Below, one piece after another: positions 8,972 through 17,551 of a stretch of 50,180 bases of DNA. The stretch is from an uncultured Pelagibacteraceae bacterium. Its GTDB lineage: Bacteria; Pseudomonadota; Alphaproteobacteria; Pelagibacterales; Pelagibacteraceae. The notes under the pieces were generated by a model. That model searched no databases. It was not told the origin of the DNA and saw only the letters and a list, made by a program, of their open reading frames with translations. The stretch spans positions 1-50,180 of the forward strand of contig CACDNT010000003.1 in assembly GCA_902554195.1 (NCBI GenBank). The letters run 5' to 3'. Both the position numbers and the translations under genes were made by a program. Position 1 is the stretch's first letter; the number at the start of each line of letters is the position of its first letter.

Positions 8972-9305
8972 TAATTTACGTCTGATAATCGATAATGTTA
9001 ATAAAAAGAATATTGAAGAAAAACATTTTTTTGAAAAATATGAATTAAAGATTATTTTAGATCTATATGCAAAAATGGTTTCGGAAGGCTCTTGGAAAGA
9101 TTATGGACTTAACATCTCAAGTAAACAAGTCGGTTTCAGTGTGTTTAAGAATGCTGCTGAAAATGCACTTTATAAAATTTGTAAAAATTTTAAGCCCAAA
9201 AATAAAAATCTTAAATACTTAATTACGGATGCTAATGGAAAGATATTTAGAAATTCGTCTGATTTAAATAATTTATTGAAGAATATTAATTGGAAAAAAC
9301 TTTAA
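8964..9305 (+). CDS. DUF2794 domain protein
   Basis: FEKYELKIILDLYAKMVSEGSWKDYGLNISSKQVGFSVFKNAAENALYKICK; alphaproteobacterial DUF2794 pattern. Confidence 0.75.
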   Translation: MNNNLRLIIDNVNKKNIEEKHFFEKYELKIILDLYAKMVSEGSWKDYGLNISSKQVGFSVFKNAAENALYKICKNFKPKNKNLKYLITDANGKIFRNSSDLNNLLKNINWKKL

Positions 9306-9306
9306 A

Positions 9307-10071
9307 TTATCTTCTTTGACCAAAAAGTCTAAGCAACATGATAAATAAATTAATAAAGTCTAAATAAAGCGTTAATGCACCCATTACAGCTTTTTTGCCC
9401 ATTAATTCACCCGTGTCACTAGCTGCATACATGTTTTTAATTTTTTGTGTGTCATAAGCAGTAAGTCCTACAAAAATTAAAACACCTAAAATAGAAATTA
9501 CGAAATACATCATTGAAGACTTCATAAATATATTAACTATTGATGCGATAATGATACCAATTAAACCCATCATTAAAAAAGATCCTAATTTTGTTAGGTC
9601 TCTTTTTGTTGTATATCCATATATGCTCATAGCTCCAAATGTTGCAGAACAAATGAAAAATACTCTTGTGATACTCATGCCAGTATAAACTAGTAAAATT
9701 GACGAAAGAGACAGACCCATCAATGCAGCAAAAATCCAAAAAGTTGTTTGCGCTTTAGCTGCACTCATTTTATTTATACCAAAGCTCATGTAAAATACGA
9801 TTCCAAGCGGAGCTAACATTACTAGCCATTTTAGCCCAGACATATAGATCGCGTTACCCACTTGAGTTAGCCCAACTATAGATCCTGAGCTATCAGTCAC
9901 AACAGACATTTTGAAAGTTATAAGGGCAATTATTCCTGTCATAAGGATTCCCGTTGCCATGTAGTTATATACTTTTAACATGTAGGCTCTTAAGCCTTCA
10001 TCTGTTACTGCTGTTGATTGTTGTGCAGCCTCTTTTGCTCTTCCTAGAATACCTTTTTTATTAAATTCCAT
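9307..10071 (-). CDS. Bax inhibitor-1/YccA family membrane protein
   Basis: DEGLRAYMLKVYNYMATGILMTG and C-terminal GALTLYLDFINLFIMLLRLFGQRR. Confidence 0.9.
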   Translation of the reverse strand: MEFNKKGILGRAKEAAQQSTAVTDEGLRAYMLKVYNYMATGILMTGIIALITFKMSVVTDSSGSIVGLTQVGNAIYMSGLKWLVMLAPLGIVFYMSFGINKMSAAKAQTTFWIFAALMGLSLSSILLVYTGMSITRVFFICSATFGAMSIYGYTTKRDLTKLGSFLMMGLIGIIIASIVNIFMKSSMMYFVISILGVLIFVGLTAYDTQKIKNMYAASDTGELMGKKAVMGALTLYLDFINLFIMLLRLFGQRR

Positions 10072-10149
10072 GCAGTAACATATATAATCTTTTATTAATT
10101 ATTCAAGATATCAAAAAAAACAATAAATGACTAATATTGTAAAATACTA

Positions 10150-11190
10150 ATGAATTACAAAAAATTAGGAAATACTGATCTAGATGTAAGTACAATTTGT
10201 CTCGGTACAATGACCTGGGGTGAACAAAATTCAGAGAAAGAGGGTTTTGAACAAATGGATTTTGCTTTGAGCCAAGGAGTAAATTTTTGGGACACAGCTG
10301 AAATATATTCAATTCCAATGAGAGAAGAAACCTATGGAGAAACTGAAAAAATAATTGGTAATTGGTTTCAAAAAACAAAAAAAAGGAATGACGTTGTTCT
10401 TGCTACTAAAGTTTGTGGAAATACGTCGAACAAATATATTAGAGGTGGTGGAAATAGTTTTGGTAAAAAAAAAATTAAAGAAGCATTAGATGAAAGTTTA
10501 AGGAGATTAAAAACAGACTATATTGATTTATATCAACTTCACTGGCCTGAAAGAAGCACAAATTTTTTTGGTGATTACGGTTATGAGCATGACGAAAATG
10601 ATAAAGACTGGACACCTTTTGAAGAAATTTTAGAAAGTTTAAAAAAATTTATTGAACAAGGAAAAATTAGATATGTAGGTTTGTCGAATGAAACCGCTTG
10701 GGGTTTATCAAAATTTCTTGAACTCTCAAAAATGAAAGGTCTTCCAAAAATGATGTCTGTCCAAAATCCTTACAACTTACTAAATCGAACGTATGAGGTT
10801 GGTTTAGCCGAAATTTCCATTAGGGAGCAAAGCGGATTATTAGCTTACTCTCCATTAGCGTTTGGATATTTAACAGGAAAATATAGAAATAATAAATTAC
10901 CAGCAAAATCGAGAATGCAATTATTTAAAAATTTTAACAGATATAAAAATGAAAATGGTCAAAAAGCCATTGATGAATACTACAAAATTTCGAAAAAATA
11001 TAATTTAGATTTTACTCAAATGTCTTTAAAATTCTGTGAAATTCAACATTTCACAACTAGTGTTATTATTGGGGCAACGACAATGGAACAGTTGAAAACA
11101 AATATAGAAAGTGTAAATGTAAATTTAAACAGCGATATAATAAATGATATTAATAAAATTCAAAAGAAATACCCTAATCCATGTCCATAA
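10150..11190 (+). CDS. Aldo/keto reductase (Tas-like)
   Basis: CLGTMTWGEQNSEKEGFEQMDFALSQGVNFWDTAEIY, SLRRLKTDYIDLYQLHWPER. Confidence 0.9.
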   Translation: MNYKKLGNTDLDVSTICLGTMTWGEQNSEKEGFEQMDFALSQGVNFWDTAEIYSIPMREETYGETEKIIGNWFQKTKKRNDVVLATKVCGNTSNKYIRGGGNSFGKKKIKEALDESLRRLKTDYIDLYQLHWPERSTNFFGDYGYEHDENDKDWTPFEEILESLKKFIEQGKIRYVGLSNETAWGLSKFLELSKMKGLPKMMSVQNPYNLLNRTYEVGLAEISIREQSGLLAYSPLAFGYLTGKYRNNKLPAKSRMQLFKNFNRYKNENGQKAIDEYYKISKKYNLDFTQMSLKFCEIQHFTTSVIIGATTMEQLKTNIESVNVNLNSDIINDINKIQKKYPNPCP

Positions 11191-11687
11191 TTAAAAAACT
11201 TATCTTCACATTTTTATTTTTAATCATTCCAATTACATTTAGTTTAGCCGATATAAAAAAAGTTGGTAAGTTCAAAGATTGGGAAACACTAGTAATACAA
11301 GAGAGTTCTGGTAAAGTTTGTTTTGCTCAATCTACCCCTGTTTTACAAGCACCAAAAACAAATAAAAGAGATGCTAGATTATTTGTTACTTTCAGACCGA
11401 ATGAAAAAATTTCTAACGAGATAAGTGCAACAGCTGGATATGAATTTAACAAAAATAATACTGTTTTAGCAACTTCGGGAAATAACAAATTTAAATTTGA
11501 TATTCAACAACAGGGTTTTGCTTGGATGACGAGTAATAAAAAAGAAAACATAATGGTTAAAGTTATGAAAAAAGGATCAAGAATTATGGTTACTGGTTAC
11601 AATGAAAAAGGTTCGCAAACCATAGATCATTATTCATTGTTAGGATTCACAAAGGCCTATAATTCTGCAAAAAAAGCTTGCAGTTAA
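11181..11687 (+). CDS. Invasion-associated locus B (IalB) family periplasmic protein
   Basis: Signal peptide; KDWETLVIQESSGKVCFAQSTP ... MVTGYNEKGSQTIDHYSLLGFTKAYNSAKKAC. Confidence 0.75.
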   Translation: MSIIKKLIFTFLFLIIPITFSLADIKKVGKFKDWETLVIQESSGKVCFAQSTPVLQAPKTNKRDARLFVTFRPNEKISNEISATAGYEFNKNNTVLATSGNNKFKFDIQQQGFAWMTSNKKENIMVKVMKKGSRIMVTGYNEKGSQTIDHYSLLGFTKAYNSAKKACS

Positions 11688-11690
11688 TTA

Positions 11691-12878
11691 ATGAAATCAA
11701 AAAAAAGAATTGTCTTAGCTTATTCTGGTGGCTTAGATACATCTATAATCCTAAAATGGCTTCAAGAAAATTATAACGCAGAAGTCATTTGTTACACTGC
11801 TGATATAGGGCAAGAAATTGATCGAAAAAAAATAATCAATAATGCTAAAAAATTTGGTGTTAAAAAGATCATAATTAAAGATTTAAAAAATCTTTTTGTA
11901 AAAGATTACGTTTTTCCAATGATACGAGGTAATGCGATTTATGAGGGAGTTTATTTATTAGGAACTTCTATAGCAAGACCATTAATCGCAAAAGACCAAA
12001 TAAGAATAGCAAAAAAATTTAAAGCATATGCAGTATCTCATGGAGCAACTGGAAAAGGTAATGATCAGGTCAGATTTGAGTTATGCTATCATTATTTTGG
12101 CCCAAGGATAAAAGTTGTTGCACCTTGGAGAATTTGGAAATTAAAATCTAGAAGCGATTTAATAAATTATGCAAAAAAACATAAGATATCTATCCCAAAA
12201 GATAAAAAAGGTGCGCCCCCTTTTTCTGTTGACGATAATTTATTTCATACCTCAACTGAGGGTAAAATTCTAGAGAACCCAAAAAATTCAGCTCCAGAAT
12301 TTATTTTCCAAAGAACAACCTCTCCTGAAAAAGCACCGAATAAACCAACTTTTATCTCAATTAATTTTAAAAATGGTGACCCTGTTGGAATAAATGGAAA
12401 AAAATTAAATCCTGAAAACATTCTTAACAAATTAAATTTTATTGCTGGAAAAAATGGTATAGGAAGAGTTGACCTAGTTGAAAATAGATTTCTTGGAATT
12501 AAATCAAGAGGAGTTTATGAAACACCGGGCGGAACACTTTTGATTCATGCCCATAGAGCTATTGAGTCAGTGACATTGGATAAAGAAACAATGCACAAGA
12601 AAGATTCGATTATGCCAAGATATGCTGAACTGATTTATAATGGTTATTGGTACTCAAAAGAGAGATTTAAATTACAAAAAATTATTGATCAAAAAAGAAA
12701 TAAGGTGAATGGGTCAGTAAAACTAAAACTATACAAAGGAAATATTACTATTCAATCTAGAATTACAAAAAGCAAGGCATACTCAATGAAAAAAGTTTCT
12801 TTTGAAGAAAATAAAACATTTAATAAATCTAATGTTGAAAGATTTATTAATTATCACAAGAAAAAACTGAGATATTAA
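11691..12878 (+). CDS. argG: Argininosuccinate synthase
   Basis: RIVLAYSGGLDTSIILKWL P-loop motif; SHGATGKGNDQVRFE. Confidence 0.97.
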   Translation: MKSKKRIVLAYSGGLDTSIILKWLQENYNAEVICYTADIGQEIDRKKIINNAKKFGVKKIIIKDLKNLFVKDYVFPMIRGNAIYEGVYLLGTSIARPLIAKDQIRIAKKFKAYAVSHGATGKGNDQVRFELCYHYFGPRIKVVAPWRIWKLKSRSDLINYAKKHKISIPKDKKGAPPFSVDDNLFHTSTEGKILENPKNSAPEFIFQRTTSPEKAPNKPTFISINFKNGDPVGINGKKLNPENILNKLNFIAGKNGIGRVDLVENRFLGIKSRGVYETPGGTLLIHAHRAIESVTLDKETMHKKDSIMPRYAELIYNGYWYSKERFKLQKIIDQKRNKVNGSVKLKLYKGNITIQSRITKSKAYSMKKVSFEENKTFNKSNVERFINYHKKKLRY

Positions 12879-12935
12879 TAAGTTTTAGGACAATTTATAG
12901 TTTGTTAAATTTATTTTTAGCTATATCTTAGAAAC

Positions 12936-13394
12936 ATGGAATCACTTAAAAATTGGATGAGAGATACAGCAAACATTTTGTTTGATGATAGTAAAAATGA
13001 TCTCCGTTCTCTTCCTAAAACTGTTAGGTTGCAAATTTTATTAGTTTTAAGCTTTATATGGACCACAGTTTTTAGTTTATATGTTTTTTCATACACAACT
13101 TTTGTTTTTGGTTGGACTGGTCTTTTTTTAGCTCACATTGGTTTAATCTTTGCCGTGTATATGACATTTAAACATTTTCATAGAGCAGAAGAAAATTCAG
13201 CTAGTGTTTTTAAAACAAAAAATTTTGACCCTTTTAAAATAATGGTGCTTGTTTTTGTGATTGTATTTATATTTGTTTTTTCAAAAGGTATTGAAGTATT
13301 AACAAGTCCGAATCCATATTCTTATTCAATTCCTTATGAAGGTTCTTCAAAATCAGTGTTTGAAAAATGGTTGCCTTTTAGTAAAGATAAATAA
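12936..13394 (+). CDS. Uncharacterised membrane protein
   Basis: Intact 152-aa ORF with three likely TM helices; TAATG overlap with the next gene. Confidence 0.7.
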   Translation: MESLKNWMRDTANILFDDSKNDLRSLPKTVRLQILLVLSFIWTTVFSLYVFSYTTFVFGWTGLFLAHIGLIFAVYMTFKHFHRAEENSASVFKTKNFDPFKIMVLVFVIVFIFVFSKGIEVLTSPNPYSYSIPYEGSSKSVFEKWLPFSKDK

Positions 13395-13774
13395 TGGAAA
13401 AAATAGCAAAAAATTTACAGCTTATTTTAATGGTTATCATTTTAATTAGTACAGTTATTGCAGTCGGTATAGAAATGTACAAAATGTTTGAGAATAGATC
13501 GGTAACTTTAGCTGATTTATTATTAATGTTTCTTTACCTAGAAGTGCTAGCAATGGTAAGAGTTTTTTGGAACCAACAATCAATTAGTATTACCCTTCCA
13601 TTGTTAATTGCAATTACTGCTCTAGCACGATTTATTATTCTTCAAGGTAAGGAGATGGATCCAACAGCATTAGTTTATGAAGCTATTGCCATTGTTCTAA
13701 TTGCTGGTGCAATTGTTATTTTAAGATTAAGACATAGCGACAAGCTTGGTTTAAAGAAAAAAAAATCAAAATAA
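13394..13774 (+). CDS. PsiE-like (phosphate-starvation-inducible) membrane protein
   Basis: Four TM helices; LLLMFLYLEVLAMVRVFW and LARFIILQGKEMD pattern of the PsiE family. Confidence 0.75.
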   Translation: MEKIAKNLQLILMVIILISTVIAVGIEMYKMFENRSVTLADLLLMFLYLEVLAMVRVFWNQQSISITLPLLIAITALARFIILQGKEMDPTALVYEAIAIVLIAGAIVILRLRHSDKLGLKKKKSK

Positions 13775-13780
13775 ATCAAA

Positions 13781-14920
13781 ATGAAATTTGAAGCCTCAAA
13801 GGCTGCGGCCTTAAATAGATTAAATAATTTTGTAGAAAAAAATCTTTCTGAATATTCTAAGTTAAGAAATTTTGACTTTGGTCCAGAAAAGAGAACAAAT
13901 ATATCTGGTTTATCTCCATATATTACTCATGGAGTTATCAACGAGAAAGAAGTTATTGAAAAATCACTTAGCAAGTTTTCTTTTTCAAAAAATGAAAAAT
14001 TTATTCAAGAAGTTTTGTGGCGAACATATTGGAAGGGTTGGTTAGAATTACGACCAAACGTATGGACAGATTACGTAGCAGAGTTAAATAAAATTCGAGA
14101 AGAATATAAAGATAACCAAAATTACAAAAATGCAATAGATGGAAAAACCAATATTGAATGCTTTAATTACTGGGTAACAGAACTTAAAGAAAATAATTAT
14201 TTACATAATCACACTAGAATGTGGTTTGCTAGTATTTGGATTTTTACATTAGAATTACCCTGGCAATTAGGAGCAGAATTTTTTATGCAACATCTTTATG
14301 ATGGTGACTCTGCATCAAATACTCTTGGTTGGAGATGGGTAGCTGGAATTCAAACACAGGGAAAACACTATTTAGCGAGCGAGTGGAATATTAAAAAATT
14401 CACTAATAACAGATTTAATAATATTAAATTAAACGAAAACGCTCCTCCAAAAGTTTCTGAAAAAACTTATTCAATAGTTAAACAAGATTTTAACAATAAA
14501 AATACAGATCATGAAAATCTTTTTATTTTTGAAAATAGTTTATCATTTGAAACTACAGATTTTCAAAATCATAAATTTAAAAAAATTTTCATAATTTCAA
14601 ATAAAAATGAAAACAGATCTATCAAACTAAGTGAAAAAGTTATTAAATTTAAAGCTCTTTTAGTTGATGATCAAAAACAAAGATTAGAAAATAATTCTAT
14701 CAATTGTGAAGTGGTAGACATAAGTGAGATTAAAAATATAAACGAAAAAGTTATAGCGTTATATCCAACAGTCGGTGAAAACCTGGATTATTTAAATTCA
14801 AATAATTTGAAAATAGATTTTTTATATAGAAAACTCGATCAATATTCATGGCAGTATTGTAATAAAGGTTTTTTTAATTTTAAAAATTATATTCCTAAAA
14901 TAATTACAACTTTTAATTAA
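13781..14920 (+). CDS. Photolyase/cryptochrome FAD-binding domain protein lacking the N-terminal antenna domain
   Basis: GLSPYITHGVI, FIQEVLWRTYWKGWLE, NNYLHNHTRMWFASIWIF, GDSASNTLGWRWVAGIQTQGKHYLASEWNIKKFTN: FAD-binding photolyase domain starts near residue 1; C-terminal ~130 aa alpha/beta-like. Confidence 0.8.
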   Translation: MKFEASKAAALNRLNNFVEKNLSEYSKLRNFDFGPEKRTNISGLSPYITHGVINEKEVIEKSLSKFSFSKNEKFIQEVLWRTYWKGWLELRPNVWTDYVAELNKIREEYKDNQNYKNAIDGKTNIECFNYWVTELKENNYLHNHTRMWFASIWIFTLELPWQLGAEFFMQHLYDGDSASNTLGWRWVAGIQTQGKHYLASEWNIKKFTNNRFNNIKLNENAPPKVSEKTYSIVKQDFNNKNTDHENLFIFENSLSFETTDFQNHKFKKIFIISNKNENRSIKLSEKVIKFKALLVDDQKQRLENNSINCEVVDISEIKNINEKVIALYPTVGENLDYLNSNNLKIDFLYRKLDQYSWQYCNKGFFNFKNYIPKIITTFN

Positions 14921-15138
14921 AACCACCTAAACATCCCGATGATTCCTGCTGTAGCATAAAAAAATTGTAAAAATAGTATTCCTCTGTGACCACCCCTATA
15001 GGCCCAAATTCCAATTAAAATTGCGGAAATAAGTAACAAACAAAAACCAAAAAATTCTATGCCAATATTCATAGCTACAAATAATGAATATAGTATTGCA
15101 GTTATAACTCCTGCCCATTCAAAAATTTTATTATTCAT
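14917..15138 (-). CDS. Small uncharacterised membrane protein
   Basis: 73 aa, two to three TM helices, overlaps the end of the convergent FAD protein gene by 4 nt. Confidence 0.65.
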   Translation of the reverse strand: MNNKIFEWAGVITAILYSLFVAMNIGIEFFGFCLLLISAILIGIWAYRGGHRGILFLQFFYATAGIIGMFRWF

Positions 15139-15143
15139 ACTTT

Positions 15144-15281
15144 TTATTCGTTTTCCAACTTGAATTTTTTCCTATTATAAATTTTTTTTTTATTTTTTAC
15201 TATTTTATTTCTGAGCATTGGTGAGCTTAATAATTTAGCCATTGGATTTTTTTTTTTTGATTTTTTTCTTTTTTTGCTCAT
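15144..15281 (-). CDS. 45-aa basic protein, ArfA-like (alternative ribosome-rescue factor A) candidate; absent from supplied ORF track
   Basis: Hand-translated: MSKKRKKSKKKNPMAKLLSSPMLRNKIVKNKKKIYNRKKFKLENE*. Core resembles the E. coli ArfA core [29 protein letters not shown]. Confidence 0.6.
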   Translation of the reverse strand: MSKKRKKSKKKNPMAKLLSSPMLRNKIVKNKKKIYNRKKFKLENE

Positions 15282-15309
15282 TTGAATTTTTAAAATTAGT
15301 ATATAAAAT

Positions 15310-15999
15310 TTATCTTGCCAATTTTATGAAAATATCACCCATTCCAGCATCTAAATTTTCTAAAGGTGTATTGTTTCTTAAATTACAATACCTACCAGTA
15401 ACTTGGTGGCTTTTAACAAAATCTATTTCGTCTTTTTCACAACTTTTTCCATTATGCAACAAACCTATAACTATTCGATCATCAAGACTATAAACCTCTG
15501 ATTTATTAATTTTTTTACCATCACAAAAATAGTCTTTATTTACTCTGTTTGGAAAATCCTTTTTATCGCAAGGATTTTTGATTGTTAAAACATAAAATTC
15601 CTTCAAGCCATCTTTAAATTCATATTTCATTTTTTGAGTTTCAGAGTACTTCATAAGATCACATGAACATGGAACACAACATCTATAATAATTTCCACAA
15701 ATTTTTTTTTTGGTTTTAGTTTCTTCAACAAATAAAAATTCTGAGTCGCTATTTGGATCAATCAGAGATCCGGAAACTGCGCAGTATAACTTATTAAATT
15801 CAATAAAATCTTTATAAGTAATTTTTTTATCTATAATATATTTAAAAAACTTGGGTCCTGCCGCGTTTCTATTTTTATCAGGAAATATTCTTGACCAATC
15901 AGTAATAAGATCCTTGTGATAGTTTTTTTCTTCAGCAAACGATTTAAGCTGAAATAATATTAAAAATATAATCAAAGAAAGATTTAAAAATTTTTTCAT
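15310..15999 (-). CDS. Uncharacterised secreted cysteine-rich protein
   Basis: Signal peptide; CGNYYRCCVPCSCDLMKYS cluster; starts by overlap with the stop of the upstream gene. Confidence 0.7.
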   Translation of the reverse strand: MKKFLNLSLIIFLILFQLKSFAEEKNYHKDLITDWSRIFPDKNRNAAGPKFFKYIIDKKITYKDFIEFNKLYCAVSGSLIDPNSDSEFLFVEETKTKKKICGNYYRCCVPCSCDLMKYSETQKMKYEFKDGLKEFYVLTIKNPCDKKDFPNRVNKDYFCDGKKINKSEVYSLDDRIVIGLLHNGKSCEKDEIDFVKSHQVTGRYCNLRNNTPLENLDAGMGDIFIKLAR

Positions 16000-17426
16000 T
16001 TTTGCTTTATGGTAATTGTTTGATTTAACTCACTTACATTGAATAATTTTTTTGTTCCATTGGTCCATTTAATCTCTACTTTAAAATTTTTTTCATTTTT
16101 TCTAATTCCATAATGTGCCACAGGCTCCATTTGACATAAGTAACCAGATCCTGCGTCAATGGTTTTGGAATGCTTTCTTTTATTAGTTATTAACGTTACC
16201 GTAGCTCCTCTCGCCGGGGCACCATATTTATTTAATGGTTTAATTCTTAGGTATTTATTTCCTTTGTCAACTTTTGCTTTATACAAAGTTAATGGTTGTT
16301 CTTTACTTTCACCACGAGCAACTAACAATTCTAAAACTCCGTCATTATCAATATCTGCGACTGCTGCCCCAGTTCCATACCCATTAGCTTCGAGACCAAC
16401 TTGAAAAGTTATCTGTTCAAATTTTCCATCATCGTTAATACGAAATAATTTATTTGGTTCTGCTATATTGTTCATAAAAACTTCATCAAAACCATCGTTA
16501 TCAAAATCTGCAGAAATGATTGTTCTAATTCTAGAAGGTTTATCAAAATCTTTATTTCCTATGTCTTTAAATTCGTTTTTTTCCAAAACCCAGGCTCTAT
16601 GATATCCAAGCCAATTACCACTCAGAATATCTAATCTGCCTCGATAATATATGTCTGATAAAGCTGTACCTCTCCCATTTTGGATTGCATCATCTACTCT
16701 ATAATTAAATGCTACATCTTCAAAATTTCCATTATTATTTTTATAAAGAAAATTTGCTCCCCTCTCATTTGCTGCAAAAATATCTGCTCTATCTGACAAG
16801 ATATGTCCTGATACCACTGCTCTTCCACCAGTGATATTATCAAGATTTAAACTCTGAGCCTTATCTTTAATCAATTCATCTTCAATCTCATAAAATCTGG
16901 TCGGGCCTCCGTAATTTGCTACATAGACTCCATATTCACCATCTCCCTTTCTATCTACACAAACTACAGATCTTCCTGCTGTTAAATTTAGGTTTTCTTT
17001 ATTTTTTTCTAATTCGAATAAATCAAAATAATTATTATCTTCTATATCTAATAATCTATCTGAATATTTTTTATCCCCACTATATGTATCTGTATTTAGA
17101 AAGTAAATTTCTTCAAAGCCATCTTTATCGATATCACACGCAGCAACTCCTATAGTTCTTTTTAAAGTATCTGAAAAAATTTTTTGCTGGTTTAGATTCT
17201 TTAATTTTCCATCCTGAAAAGATAAAGCTAAGTTAGGATAACCAAATCCTGTTACCAAAAACTCATAATTTCCATCCATATTAAAATCTGTTACTGAGAT
17301 ACCATAGCTGAGCCTTTTTTCATTATTTTCAATAATTTCTGATAGATCCTCAAAAAATTCTGCACGAGTATTATTTGTAAGAATTACAAAAAAAATTAAA
17401 ATCAAATATCGAATAAGATTTTTCAT
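15996..17426 (-). CDS. CRTAC1-like FG-GAP/VCBS repeat protein with C-terminal ASPIC/UnbV domain
   Basis: Repeated D-x-D-x-DG motifs (DFNMDGNYEF, DIDKDGFEEI, DFDNDGFDEV, DIDNDGVLEL) and C-terminal GAPARGATVTLIT...VEIKWTNGTKKLF. Start set to ATG 17426 (MKNLIRYLILIFFVILTNNTRA signal peptide), overlapping the upstream TGA as ATGA; the ORF track start 17453 is probably too early. Confidence 0.85.
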   Translation of the reverse strand: MKNLIRYLILIFFVILTNNTRAEFFEDLSEIIENNEKRLSYGISVTDFNMDGNYEFLVTGFGYPNLALSFQDGKLKNLNQQKIFSDTLKRTIGVAACDIDKDGFEEIYFLNTDTYSGDKKYSDRLLDIEDNNYFDLFELEKNKENLNLTAGRSVVCVDRKGDGEYGVYVANYGGPTRFYEIEDELIKDKAQSLNLDNITGGRAVVSGHILSDRADIFAANERGANFLYKNNNGNFEDVAFNYRVDDAIQNGRGTALSDIYYRGRLDILSGNWLGYHRAWVLEKNEFKDIGNKDFDKPSRIRTIISADFDNDGFDEVFMNNIAEPNKLFRINDDGKFEQITFQVGLEANGYGTGAAVADIDNDGVLELLVARGESKEQPLTLYKAKVDKGNKYLRIKPLNKYGAPARGATVTLITNKRKHSKTIDAGSGYLCQMEPVAHYGIRKNEKNFKVEIKWTNGTKKLFNVSELNQTITIKQK

Positions 17427-17551
17427 TTTTTTGATGAACATTTTTTTGAACAATACTTAACCTTTTCCCAATTGAGTCTCCATTTTCTTCTCCATTTAAA
17501 TGGTCTTTGACATATTGGACAAACCTTAATTGGTAAATTTTCTTTTTTCAC
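17423..17551 (-). CDS. 42-aa DUF2256-like zinc-ribbon protein; absent from supplied ORF track
   Basis: Hand-translated: VKKENLPIKVCPICQRPFKWRRKWRLNWEKVKYCSKKCSSKK*; CPxCxxPFxWRRKWxxxWxxVxYCSxxC pattern of DUF2256; GTG start overlaps upstream TAG. Confidence 0.85.
   Translation of the reverse strand: MKKENLPIKVCPICQRPFKWRRKWRLNWEKVKYCSKKCSSKK

Noticed and set aside
15241-15281. Apparent frameshift in the poly-A tract of the ArfA-like ORF
   Set aside because: Recounting (12 T on the plus strand, 15247-15258) shows the lysine-rich start and the ArfA-like core are in the same frame; no frameshift is needed.
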